A stretch of DNA of 64,000 nt. Origin: Demequina muriae (GTDB lineage: Bacteria; Actinomycetota; Actinomycetes; Actinomycetales; Demequinaceae). Positions 49,400 to 57,107 of this stretch are shown one piece after another. A program made the position numbers and the translations under genes. Where the stretch lies: the NCBI RefSeq assembly GCF_030418295.1, contig NZ_JAUHQA010000001.1:2604001-2668000 (forward strand), read 5' to 3'. Under the pieces are notes generated by a model. It did no database searches, was not told the DNA's origin, and saw only the letters and a list, made by a program, of their open reading frames with translations. Numbering within the stretch: the stretch's first letter is position 1; the number at the start of each line of letters is the position of its first letter.

Positions 49400-50227
49400 A
49401 TGATGCTCGGTCGGAAACGATCCTTGATCGTCAGACGGCGCGACATCGAATCGGACCCCCGGCCCCACGGTGGCGAGTTCGCCAGCGCACGATGGGTGCC
49501 GTTCGACGTCCCTGAGGCGCTCGCCGGAGCGCTGGGAGTGTTCTGCGTCGACACCACGGACCCGGTGGTGGGTCTCACGTACGACGACGGCCCCCACCCA
49601 GACCACACCCCCGGCATCCTCGATGTGCTCGCGTCCCACGAGGCGCGGGCCACGTTCTTCGTGCTCGCTCGCCAGGCGCGCGCCCACCCTGACCTCATGC
49701 GCCGCATCGCCGACGAGGGGCACGAGGTCGCGCTGCACGGCGACGATCATCGCTCGATCCTCACCATGTCGACGCGGGACTCCGTGGCCATGATCAGGGC
49801 CTGCGTGCGTGAGGTGGAGGACATCTCGGGCGCGACGGTCACCTTGTACCGCCCTCCCTACGGTGCGCACACGCCCCGCCAGGCGCTGGCGATCCGCAGG
49901 CTCGGGCTCGAGGTGGTGCTGTGGACGGGGGACGGATTGGACTGGCTGGATGATGAGGAGAGCGCGATCGCCGAGCGCGCCCTGAGGTCGACCTTCCGCG
50001 GCGGCATCCTGCTGCTGCACGATGATCGCGGGGACCCCGAGACGATCGCCGCCGATGAGGTCGCGCCCGCCTTCGATCGGGCTCAGGTCACGGAGCTCAT
50101 CCTCGAGGGCCTGTCTCGGCGCGGCCTGGCCGCGACGTCCGTCAGCGCTCTGCTCGCGGGCCGGGTCGCGGTGCGCAGTCTTGCCAAGGATCGCGCGATG
50201 CAGACGCGAGCGGGTGCACGTCCATGA
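49400..50227 (+). CDS. Polysaccharide deacetylase (NodB/CE4)
   Basis: A 275-residue CE4 esterase that removes N- or O-acetyl groups from a polysaccharide. The NodB motifs are present: GLTYDDGPHPDHTP near residue 57 (catalytic Asp and metal Asp), ALHGDDHRSIL near 112 (metal His pair), LYRPPYGAHTP near 149 and GGILLLHDDRG near 202. No signal peptide or membrane helix is seen, which is unusual and suggests that it acts on intracellular intermediates, or the start is wrong. ATG 49400 and ATG 49403 are both possible. Its stop overlaps the next GT2 start (ATGA). Confidence 0.88.
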   Translation: MMLGRKRSLIVRRRDIESDPRPHGGEFASARWVPFDVPEALAGALGVFCVDTTDPVVGLTYDDGPHPDHTPGILDVLASHEARATFFVLARQARAHPDLMRRIADEGHEVALHGDDHRSILTMSTRDSVAMIRACVREVEDISGATVTLYRPPYGAHTPRQALAIRRLGLEVVLWTGDGLDWLDDEESAIAERALRSTFRGGILLLHDDRGDPETIAADEVAPAFDRAQVTELILEGLSRRGLAATSVSALLAGRVAVRSLAKDRAMQTRAGARP

Positions 50228-51210
50228 CGCTGCGCGAGCGCGGTCCTGAGGTGCAGCTCAGCGTGGTGATCGCGGCGTACAACGCGGCGGAGACGCTCGG
50301 CGCCGAGCTCGAGGCGCTCGCCGTTCAGCAGGCACCGTTCGCCTGGGAGGTCGTGATCAGCGACAACGGTTCGACCGATGACACCACCGAGGTCGCGCAC
50401 GCCTTTGCGGGCCGGGTGCCGCGCCTGGTCATCGTCGACTCGTCGCAGCTGCGGGGACCAGGTGGCGCGCGCAACGTCGGAGCAGCCGCAGCGGTGGGCG
50501 CTCAGCTGGCATTCTGCGATGCGGACGATGTGGTGGCGCCCGGATGGGTGGCGGCCATGGGCGAGGCGCTCTCGACGGACGCCATCGTGACGGGGACATC
50601 CCGGCGGCGGGAGCTCAACGCGCGCCCCGACGAGGCGCAGTATCACGAGTGGTCACGCTACGTCATGCCCTTCTTCCCTCAGCTGCCCGTGGCCGGCGCG
50701 GGGAACATGGGCATCAGAGCCGCTCTCTTCAGCCAGCTGGGCGGCTTCGACCCGCGCCTTCGCACCGGCGAGGATCTCGACCTGTGCTGGCGAGCGCAGC
50801 TGCTCGGCCATCGCCTGGGCCATGCTCCGGACGCACGAGTCGATGTCACCAACCGGGAGGGCCTGCGCGCCACCTATCGGCAATTCAGGTCGTATGGTCG
50901 GGGGAACCGGGTGCTGGTCGACAAGTACGCGGACGTGATCGCCGCGTTCGCGGACCTGCCTGCATGGGAGCCCGACCGGGGCCGCGGGCGGGGCGATGCC
51001 CCGACGCAGGCCCCCACGTCGAGCGGCCGGGGCGCCGCAGTGCGGTCACTCGCGTCGCGTGCGCTGCGCAAGATCGGTCGCACCCGCCGGCTCAGCGACC
51101 TCACTCATCTCGCGAGCCGTGTGGGGTACGCGGCGGGGAGCAGGTGGGGGCGGATCGAGACCCAGGTGGACCGGATGCCGGTCCCTGAGGACGGCCCCGT
51201 CGTCCCCTGA
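50224..51210 (+). CDS. GT2-family glycosyltransferase (paralogue 3)
   Basis: A 328-residue GT2 enzyme coupled to the deacetylase. Motifs are LSVVIAAYNAAETLGAELEA, EVVISDNGSTDDTTEVAHAF, LRGPGGARNVGAAAAVGAQ, LAFCDADDVVAPGWVAAMGE near residue 97, and GGFDPRLRTGEDLDLCWRAQ near 172. The basic tail, residues 250-328, ends ASRVGYAAGSRWGRIETQVD. Translational coupling with the deacetylase suggests that the two act on the same glycan. No transmembrane segment is seen. Confidence 0.88.
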   Translation: MTLRERGPEVQLSVVIAAYNAAETLGAELEALAVQQAPFAWEVVISDNGSTDDTTEVAHAFAGRVPRLVIVDSSQLRGPGGARNVGAAAAVGAQLAFCDADDVVAPGWVAAMGEALSTDAIVTGTSRRRELNARPDEAQYHEWSRYVMPFFPQLPVAGAGNMGIRAALFSQLGGFDPRLRTGEDLDLCWRAQLLGHRLGHAPDARVDVTNREGLRATYRQFRSYGRGNRVLVDKYADVIAAFADLPAWEPDRGRGRGDAPTQAPTSSGRGAAVRSLASRALRKIGRTRRLSDLTHLASRVGYAAGSRWGRIETQVDRMPVPEDGPVVP

Positions 51211-51226
51211 GGCGCGCCTCCGGGGG

Positions 51227-52390
51227 TCATTCGTCGATGTCGGACCGGTGCCACCGGCTCTTCGCGCGGCCCACCGCTCCCCATCTGCGACCGAGCATGA
51301 CCTTGCCACGACCGCCTGCACCGATGACCAGATGGCGGAACTCGCGCGCGTCGGGATACAGGCGTGCATTCTCGATCCGAGGGTCGTTGAGGGCTGGATC
51401 GAAGAGCACCACATCCCTCGTCTGCAGCGCCCATCGCCACGTCGCGACGCGTGCGAGCGTGCCCGGCCCGTACCCCCGAAAATCCTCGTCATAGCAGTCC
51501 ACGAACCCGGAGCACGCGCTCCCCGATACCAGGGCGAGGTTCAACGCCACCAGGCGGTCTGCAGCGGTGAGCGCCACCGCTACGAGCGTGGAGCGCTCCT
51601 GCGCTTCTTTCACGACGTCCCGGAACCACTGCTCGTACGCAGGATCGGTCGAGAACCCCGCCCCGCCCCGGGCTTCGTCGCCCTTCCAGCCCTGACTCTG
51701 GAGAGCGATGAAGCGGTCCGCGACGTCCTCTCGGGTGCTCCAGTCCTCGAGCTCGAGGGGCGTGCCCGTGTGGGACTCGAACGCACGCGCCTTGCTCCAG
51801 AGCTTGCGCCGATGATCTGCCTTCAGCGAGGTCGCTCCCCTCACGATGCCTTCAAGCAGTCCCTGCACACCTCGGTCGGCGGGGTCGTCACCGGAGGAGG
51901 CCCTCGCTGCGTGCACGCTCGCAACAGTGTCCACCTCGGTGACACCGACGGCGCCCGCATCGGCGAGACGCGTCAGCGCGTCGGCGAGCGGGCCATCGGC
52001 CGGGAACAGGCTGATCTCGATCAGGTGGCCGAGTCCCGACGTCCCGATTCCGGTCAGCAGGGCGCCGAGCGCATCGTCCGTGCAATCGGGGTCGACGAGC
52101 GGATGGTGGCGGTCCGCGTGCCAGGTCATGAACCGTCCCTCGGTCGTGAGGAGCGTGAGCGGCAGCCGGCGCTGACGGCTGACGGTGAAGGCCAGCACGG
52201 CTCGCAGATCCTCGTCGTCCTCGGTCAGGGCGATCAGGAGGTCATCCGCCATCGCGGGCCAGCGCGCCGCCGGCCGCACGAACACCGGATCGAGCCAGCC
52301 GTTCGGCTCGACGGCGCGGTGCGCGAGCCGTCCCCACCGGTCCCAATCGGCGTCCGTGAGATCGCCGATGCGCGCGATCCTCGTTCTCAT
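51227..52390 (-). CDS. GNAT acyl/aminoacyltransferase, BioF2/CelD (FemAB-like) type
   Basis: A 387-residue protein of the double-GNAT type annotated as BioF2-like acetyltransferase or CelD. The N-terminal half starts RWGRLAHRAVEPNGWLDPVF, typical of this family. The C-terminal half has HRRKLWSKARAFESHTG and FIALQSQGWKGDEARGGAGF near residue 235, matching the conserved GWKG-x-G block, then SGSACSGFVDCYDEDFRGYG. It probably transfers an acyl or aminoacyl group onto a sugar or lipid of the surface glycan. A paralogue lies at 55733-56866. Start overlaps the stop of the GT4 gene upstream (ATGA). Confidence 0.8.
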   Translation of the reverse strand: MRTRIARIGDLTDADWDRWGRLAHRAVEPNGWLDPVFVRPAARWPAMADDLLIALTEDDEDLRAVLAFTVSRQRRLPLTLLTTEGRFMTWHADRHHPLVDPDCTDDALGALLTGIGTSGLGHLIEISLFPADGPLADALTRLADAGAVGVTEVDTVASVHAARASSGDDPADRGVQGLLEGIVRGATSLKADHRRKLWSKARAFESHTGTPLELEDWSTREDVADRFIALQSQGWKGDEARGGAGFSTDPAYEQWFRDVVKEAQERSTLVAVALTAADRLVALNLALVSGSACSGFVDCYDEDFRGYGPGTLARVATWRWALQTRDVVLFDPALNDPRIENARLYPDAREFRHLVIGAGGRGKVMLGRRWGAVGRAKSRWHRSDIDE

Positions 52391-53472
52391 CGCCGGACGC
52401 GTGCGGCAGAAGGAGCGGCGACCGCGGGCGTGTACAGGGCGACGTACGAATCGACCACAGCACTGAGATCGAACTCCCGCGCACGTGCGAGACCCGCCGC
52501 GGCGAGGCGGTCGCGCCTCGCCTCGTCCGTCAGCAGCGCGAGCAGCTCCGGTCCCAGCGCGTCGGGCTCAACGAGCGCACCTGCCGCACCCTCATCCGTG
52601 ACGTAGCGTGCCCCGACGTTGGGGGTCGCAACGACGGGGAGTCCGCTCGCCATGGCCTCTGCATACGGGATGCCGAAGCCTTCGTAGGCGGAGGGAAGGC
52701 AGAACACCCACGCTCGTCGGTAGGCCGCTGCGAGCTCCTCGTCGGTGAGCGTGCCGAGCACACGGACCCCGGGCCCCGGGTCCGACGGTGCATCGCGGCA
52801 CACCATCTCGAGTCGCGCCTGCGGCAGGGTCGGCAGCACGTGCTCCTGAAACGCCTCCGCGAGCAGCCGCCCGCGCTTGCGGTTCTCCCAGGTGCCGACG
52901 AACAGCACCGTGGGATCGGCGGCGCGCGCACTCGGATCCGGAGCGAATCGCGCGGCATCGACGCCATTGGGGATGACCGTCTTCACCCACGGCAGCCACC
53001 GTCGTGTCCGCGGAGACACGACCACGGTGCGATCCGCCACGACGCTCGCCAGGACCTCGCTGAGTCCGAGCAGCCCCATGCGCAGTCGTTCCTTCACGCC
53101 GCCGATGCGCAGCGCCTCCTCGAAGCACGAGCCGTGCACCGTGCGGACGTGCACCGGCACGCGTCGGCGCCACAGCCAGTAGTCGTCGCCATGCGCGTGC
53201 AGCACGTCGTAGCTGCTGAGGTCGAGGTCGCGCATGCGCCGTGCAAACCGGAAGGTGCGCAGCCGTCCTGAGCTCGACAGATCGATGTGCCCATAGCGGG
53301 CGCCCTCGACCGGAGGGCAGTCGCTGATCACGTCGACGTGGTGGCCGCGCGCCGCCAGCGCGGTGGCGAGTTCGTGCACCTGGTACCCGACGCCGATCTT
53401 GCTCCCGCTCGGGAGGTAATACGAGATCATTGCGATGCGCAGGGGCTTCGCAGCGGCGGAGCCAGTCGTCAT
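52387..53472 (-). CDS. GT4-family glycosyltransferase
   Basis: A 361-residue GT-B retaining glycosyltransferase. The N-terminal domain has AMISYYLPSGSKIGVGYQVH with the glycine loop, and VLHAHGDDYWLWRRRVPVHV. The C-terminal domain has VIPNGVDAARFAP near residue 166, TVLFVGTWENRKRGRLLAEA, and the E-x7-E motif in SAYEGFGIPYAEAMASGLPV near 265, followed by ATPNVGARYVTDEGAAG. It is coupled by 4-base overlaps to the WbsX-like gene upstream and the GNAT gene downstream, so the three form one minus-strand operon. Confidence 0.9.
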   Translation of the reverse strand: MTTGSAAAKPLRIAMISYYLPSGSKIGVGYQVHELATALAARGHHVDVISDCPPVEGARYGHIDLSSSGRLRTFRFARRMRDLDLSSYDVLHAHGDDYWLWRRRVPVHVRTVHGSCFEEALRIGGVKERLRMGLLGLSEVLASVVADRTVVVSPRTRRWLPWVKTVIPNGVDAARFAPDPSARAADPTVLFVGTWENRKRGRLLAEAFQEHVLPTLPQARLEMVCRDAPSDPGPGVRVLGTLTDEELAAAYRRAWVFCLPSAYEGFGIPYAEAMASGLPVVATPNVGARYVTDEGAAGALVEPDALGPELLALLTDEARRDRLAAAGLARAREFDLSAVVDSYVALYTPAVAAPSAARVRR

Positions 53473-54542
53473 GGCCGCAGCCGAGTGCTCAACGCTGTCA
53501 GCCAGTCGCGGCCATGCTCGAGATCAGGCTCGAGGTAGTTGCCCTCGGCCCACTCGTTCCAGGACTTGATCCACAGCAGTCGTTCGTCGGCAGGGCGATC
53601 CACGAGCGTCTCCACCGCGTGCTCGACATTCGCTGCGAAGCGCTCCGGCGTCGAGCCCGTCAGCACGGTGCCGCGGCTTCCTGACCGTGGCGTGTTGTCC
53701 CAGTTCGGGTACACGCTCGGCTGCAGCACCGCGTGTTCGCGCACCACGTCCCAGAGCGCGCGGTCCGTCGCATAGGGATACACCTCGGGCCCCCCGAGCT
53801 TGCGGCGCACCTTCATCCGCAGCATTGCGGCGCGGTCCCGCTGCGCTGGCAGTCGGACGTACACCCCCGCGTCGAAGCCGTCCTCGGCGGTCCGCGTGTA
53901 GCGCATGCCTTGGCCCAGCAGATCGCTCACCTCGGCTACCAGATACATCCCGCCGAGTCCTGCATCCTTCGCCATCTGCTGCCAGCGATCGACGAACGCG
54001 CGCGCATCGGGCAGCTCCTCGGGACGGAACACGTAGAACACTGGGCGACCGTCGACGCGCAGATAGCGGTCGTCGCGGAGAGCGGGAAGGATGCTCTCGA
54101 AGTGCGCGCGGTCATCCTCGGGCCCCGGATAGGTCTGCTCACGCAGCACGCGATTGGGCGCGCCGTGCCAGATCCCCGTCCACGTCTGGTTGGCCCAACC
54201 GAGGCAGAACTTGACGGCGGGGCTGCCGGCCGCGAGCACCTCGGCGAACGGCCGTTCCAGAATCCGGGACCCTGCCCCGAACCAGTAGTGCCAATAGCAG
54301 AATGCCTCGACGCCGTGAGCGACCGCCAGATCGCTCTGGGCCTGACGCGCATCGGGCATCCGGAGGTCGTAGAAGCCGAGGTCAGCGGGCAGGTGCGGCT
54401 GCACATGGCCGCGGAACAGCGGGCGCGCCCGCGCGGCGTTGGTCCACTCGGTGAAGCCGGCGCCCCACCATTCGTCGTTCTCCGGTATCGGATGGAACTG
54501 CGGCAGGTAGAACGCGATCGCACGAGCCCTGGCCTCAGTCAT
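53469..54542 (-). CDS. WbsX-like glycan protein (GH99-type fold)
   Basis: A 357-residue protein of the WbsX family, found in O-antigen and capsule loci. It starts AIAFYLPQFHPIPENDEWWG, AGFTEWTNAARARPLF, and LPADLGFYDLRMPDARQAQS; later blocks are EAFCYWHYWFGAGSRILERP, LGWANQTWTG and the acidic LLWIKSWNEWAEGNYLEPD near residue 325. The family has a TIM-barrel related to GH99 endo-mannosidases, and has been called glycosyltransferase without proof. A TAGCCT box six bases before the ATG supports the start. It heads the operon with the GT4 and GNAT genes. Confidence 0.88.
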   Translation of the reverse strand: MTEARARAIAFYLPQFHPIPENDEWWGAGFTEWTNAARARPLFRGHVQPHLPADLGFYDLRMPDARQAQSDLAVAHGVEAFCYWHYWFGAGSRILERPFAEVLAAGSPAVKFCLGWANQTWTGIWHGAPNRVLREQTYPGPEDDRAHFESILPALRDDRYLRVDGRPVFYVFRPEELPDARAFVDRWQQMAKDAGLGGMYLVAEVSDLLGQGMRYTRTAEDGFDAGVYVRLPAQRDRAAMLRMKVRRKLGGPEVYPYATDRALWDVVREHAVLQPSVYPNWDNTPRSGSRGTVLTGSTPERFAANVEHAVETLVDRPADERLLWIKSWNEWAEGNYLEPDLEHGRDWLTALSTRLRP

Positions 54543-54548
54543 TGCCCC

Positions 54549-54554
54549 AGGCTA
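54549..54554 (-). promoter_or_regulatory. -10 element TAGCCT for leaderless wbsX-like operon
   Basis: TAGCCT on the minus strand is followed by six bases and the ATG at 54542, with no ribosome-binding site. Confidence 0.6.
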
Positions 54555-54621
54555 GTGGCGCAGACGCCGCCCGCACAGGCCCTATTGGCCACATTCTCGC
54601 GTCCTGCCCGCTGACCAGCGC

Positions 54622-54627
54622 TAGTGT
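54622..54627 (+). promoter_or_regulatory. -10 element TAGTGT for the GT2 gene at 54676
   Basis: TAGTGT predicts a transcript start near 54634 and a leader of about 42 bases containing GGTGGAGAG before the ATG at 54676. Confidence 0.4.
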
Positions 54628-54675
54628 CCTGTGCTGAGGGCTCCCCCAGGCGGGCCCCAGGACGGTGGAGAGACC

Positions 54676-55653
54676 ATGACGGCCCCCGAGGTGAGCGTGA
54701 TCCTTCCCGCCTACAACGCCGCCGCGACCCTTCCGGCCCAGCTCGGCGCGCTCGCCGCGCAGCAGGGGGCACCGTCGTTCGAGCTGATCGTGAGCGACAA
54801 CGGCTCCGACGATCTCACCGCTGCGGTGGCACGCGAGCACCGTTCGCTCTTCCCCTCGCTCACCGTCATCGACAGCTCGGCGCGACGCGGGCCGTCAGCC
54901 GCCCGCAACGCCGGCGCCGCTCACGCGCGCGCGCCCATGCTCGCCTTCTGCGATGCGGACGACGTGGCGTCGCCCGGGTGGCTTGCGTCCCTGGTCCGGG
55001 CGATGCAGACGGCCGATGCGGTCGCAGGGGCGTTCGAGCACCGTCGGCTGAATCCACCCCGGGCGCGCGCCGTGTCGTGGAACACGGACGTCCCGATCCG
55101 CCTCGCATCCTGGCCTGACCTCCCTGCAGGCGCCAGCTCGAACCTCGCTATCACCGCCGAGGCGTTCCGTGCGCTCGGAGGGTTCGACGAGGATCTGGGC
55201 ACCTGCGAGGACATCGACCTGTGCTGGCGCGCGCAGCTCGCGGGCTATCGCCTCGATTTCGCACTCGACGCGGTCGTCCATGAGCGCAAGCGCAGCGGAC
55301 TGCGGGCGACGTACCGACAGTCCGTCGCCTATGCCCGGGGCACGCGTGACCTGGAGCGCAAGCACCGTGCGGTCCTCGGCTCGCCGCGGGCGCTCGACGA
55401 CTCGGGGCGCAACGTCGACGAGTACGGAGACGAAGGTGGCGGGGCGCGTGGCGGCCGACCGACGGAGGTGCCGCAGCGCGCCGTCGATCCGCCCGCGGCG
55501 CCGCCACGTACCGGCGGAGTCGGTCGCATCGGCGCTCTCGGCAGCCGCCTGCGTCGGCCAGACCGCCTCAGCCTGCTCGCGGACCTCGCGTGGCGGCTCG
55601 GCCAACGACGCGCGCACCGGACGAGCGCTCCGCAGCGCGAGGCCGAAGACTAG
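54676..55653 (+). CDS. GT2-family glycosyltransferase (paralogue 4)
   Basis: A 325-residue GT2 enzyme with VSVILPAYNAAATLPAQLGA, ELIVSDNGSDDLTAAVAREH, ARRGPSAARNAGAAHARAP, LAFCDADDVASPGWLASLVR near residue 92 and GGFDEDLGTCEDIDLCWRAQ near 172. The tail from residue 245 is low-complexity (Arg, Gly, Pro) and ends LSLLADLAWRLGQRRAHR, similar to the tail of the paralogue at 50224. It is separated from the other three paralogues by the WbsX operon on the opposite strand, suggesting that operon was inserted or inverted after duplication. Confidence 0.88.
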   Translation: MTAPEVSVILPAYNAAATLPAQLGALAAQQGAPSFELIVSDNGSDDLTAAVAREHRSLFPSLTVIDSSARRGPSAARNAGAAHARAPMLAFCDADDVASPGWLASLVRAMQTADAVAGAFEHRRLNPPRARAVSWNTDVPIRLASWPDLPAGASSNLAITAEAFRALGGFDEDLGTCEDIDLCWRAQLAGYRLDFALDAVVHERKRSGLRATYRQSVAYARGTRDLERKHRAVLGSPRALDDSGRNVDEYGDEGGGARGGRPTEVPQRAVDPPAAPPRTGGVGRIGALGSRLRRPDRLSLLADLAWRLGQRRAHRTSAPQREAED

Positions 55654-55675
55654 GCGAACCCTCTCCCTGCGCCGT

Positions 55676-55690
55676 TCCCTCCGGGAGGGA
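55676..55690. terminator. Small hairpin between convergent GT2 and GNAT genes
   Basis: TCCCTC and GAGGGA pair around CGG in the 79-base convergent gap. A six-pair GC stem with a three-base loop could terminate either transcript. No T-run is present. Confidence 0.4.
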
Positions 55691-55732
55691 CACGTATGCG
55701 GCTGTGCGGACAAGCGTGCGCACTACGTGGCG

Positions 55733-56866
55733 CTAGCGAGCGGCGACGCGGCTCCGGACCTGCGAGGCCAGTACTGAGGCACCGACGAGCATGCGATCGC
55801 GCATCCCGCGTCGCACGATCAGTGCCGAGCTGATCGGCACCACTTGCGTGAACTGGTGCCCCGACTGCTCCACCTCGGGGGCGATGCTGGGGTCGAAGTC
55901 CACTCCCCCTGCGCCGTGCGTGATGGACAGCACGGTCGCCATGCGGCCGATGACGCCGGGGCCGAAGCGCGCGTAACGCTCGTCGTACGCGTCGTACATC
56001 CCGAAGCCTCGACCGGTTGCTGATGTCAGGCAGAGGGAGAGGTGCAGCGGCTCCCCGTCGACATGCAGCGTGATCGCGCGTACGCGCCCCAGGGACGCGA
56101 AGTGTCGGACCGTGCGCGTCAGGGCCTCCTTGCGGTCGGGATGCAGCACCAGACCGTCTCCTCCCCGCGCAGGATCCCCCTTCCAACCGCGGCCCTGAAG
56201 GTCGGCGAAGACCTCCACCACGTCCGAGCGGTCCGACCACTCCGCAGTCTCCACTGCGGCATCAACTCCTCGGCTCAGTCGCCGCAGGCGGCGCATGTAG
56301 TCGCGGGTGAGGGGGTCGTCGTGTGGGCGAGCGTCCCTCGCGCCTCCGAACTCCCAGTCGCCGTCCGGGTTCGCCGGGGCGTACCGAGCCTCGCCCCGCG
56401 GTCGCACCAGCATCATCGCGCCGACGGCATCCGACGCGGCGCGAAGGGCGTCCAGGAAGGGTCCGTGCGGAACCTTGTCGAGCGCCAGTGCATGCGGCAG
56501 GTCGTCGCGGCCGAGGGCATCGAGCATGCGGGAGAGTGCCGCAACGGACGCGGTCGCTCGGACCAGGAGCGCGATGCGCGGACTGAACGTCGAGAGGTAC
56601 GCGCCATGGGTGGACGCGGTGGCGATCTGGCGCCGCCTGATCACGTAGTCATCGGGCGTCCACACGAGCACCGCATGCCAGGTGCCGTCCGCATCCTCGT
56701 CGTACGCGACGAGGAGCTCGTCACCGCCGGGCGAGCACGCCGCGTCCTCAAGCAGGAACCCCGGCTCCACCCACACGTTCGGCTCGAGCGCGTGAGCCGC
56801 CAGGTCGTCCCACGCGCGGATGTGCTGAGGGGTCAGTTCGTCGAGTCTGCACGCCTTGACCGTCAC
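55733..56866 (-). CDS. GNAT acyl/aminoacyltransferase, BioF2/CelD (FemAB-like) type, second copy
   Basis: A 377-residue paralogue of the GNAT protein at 51227-52390. Shared features are the N-terminal AWDDLAAHALEPNVWVEPGF (compare the RWGRL...EPNGWLDPVF block of the other), the central YMRRLRRLSRGVDAAVET, FADLQGRGWKGDPARGGDGL near residue 220 and GFGMYDAYDERYARFGPGV near 290. The GTG at 56866 is the best start, but the frame is open further upstream and no clear ribosome-binding site is present. A strong hairpin lies in the putative leader. It likely modifies the same class of glycan. Confidence 0.75.
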   Translation of the reverse strand: MTVKACRLDELTPQHIRAWDDLAAHALEPNVWVEPGFLLEDAACSPGGDELLVAYDEDADGTWHAVLVWTPDDYVIRRRQIATASTHGAYLSTFSPRIALLVRATASVAALSRMLDALGRDDLPHALALDKVPHGPFLDALRAASDAVGAMMLVRPRGEARYAPANPDGDWEFGGARDARPHDDPLTRDYMRRLRRLSRGVDAAVETAEWSDRSDVVEVFADLQGRGWKGDPARGGDGLVLHPDRKEALTRTVRHFASLGRVRAITLHVDGEPLHLSLCLTSATGRGFGMYDAYDERYARFGPGVIGRMATVLSITHGAGGVDFDPSIAPEVEQSGHQFTQVVPISSALIVRRGMRDRMLVGASVLASQVRSRVAAR

Positions 56867-56908
56867 CCGTTCACCGATCCTCGACTCGCCGTGGACACCA
56901 TCGGGTGC

Positions 56909-56927
56909 GGGACGCGCCTCGCGTCCC
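56909..56927 (-). promoter_or_regulatory. Leader hairpin upstream of the second GNAT gene
   Basis: GGGACGCG (arm) pairs with CGCGTCCC around a three-base loop, a perfect 8-bp stem, 43 bases before the GTG at 56866 and about 27 bases after the predicted transcript start. A TACCAT -10 candidate on the minus strand is at 56961-56966. It could be an RNA control element or a terminator for upstream readthrough. Confidence 0.4.
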
Positions 56928-57049
56928 TTCCGTGAGAGCGTTCGCCTCGTCGGATGCCTGATGGTAGCCAGGAGGTGGACGGGCCGACAAGACCTCCGCC
57001 GGACGGCACCAGTTTCGTCTGGACTGTTCCCTCGCCGCAGGCCGACCGC

Positions 57050-57055
57050 TACTCT
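57050..57055 (+). promoter_or_regulatory. -10 element TACTCT for the HAD-UbiA gene
   Basis: TACTCT predicts a transcript start near 57062 and a leader of about 46 bases with GAGGGGG before the TTG start at 57108. Confidence 0.35.
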
Positions 57056-57107
57056 CCTCACCAAGAGACCTGCACTCGGCTCAGGCCACGCCAGCGAGGG
57101 GGACGAG

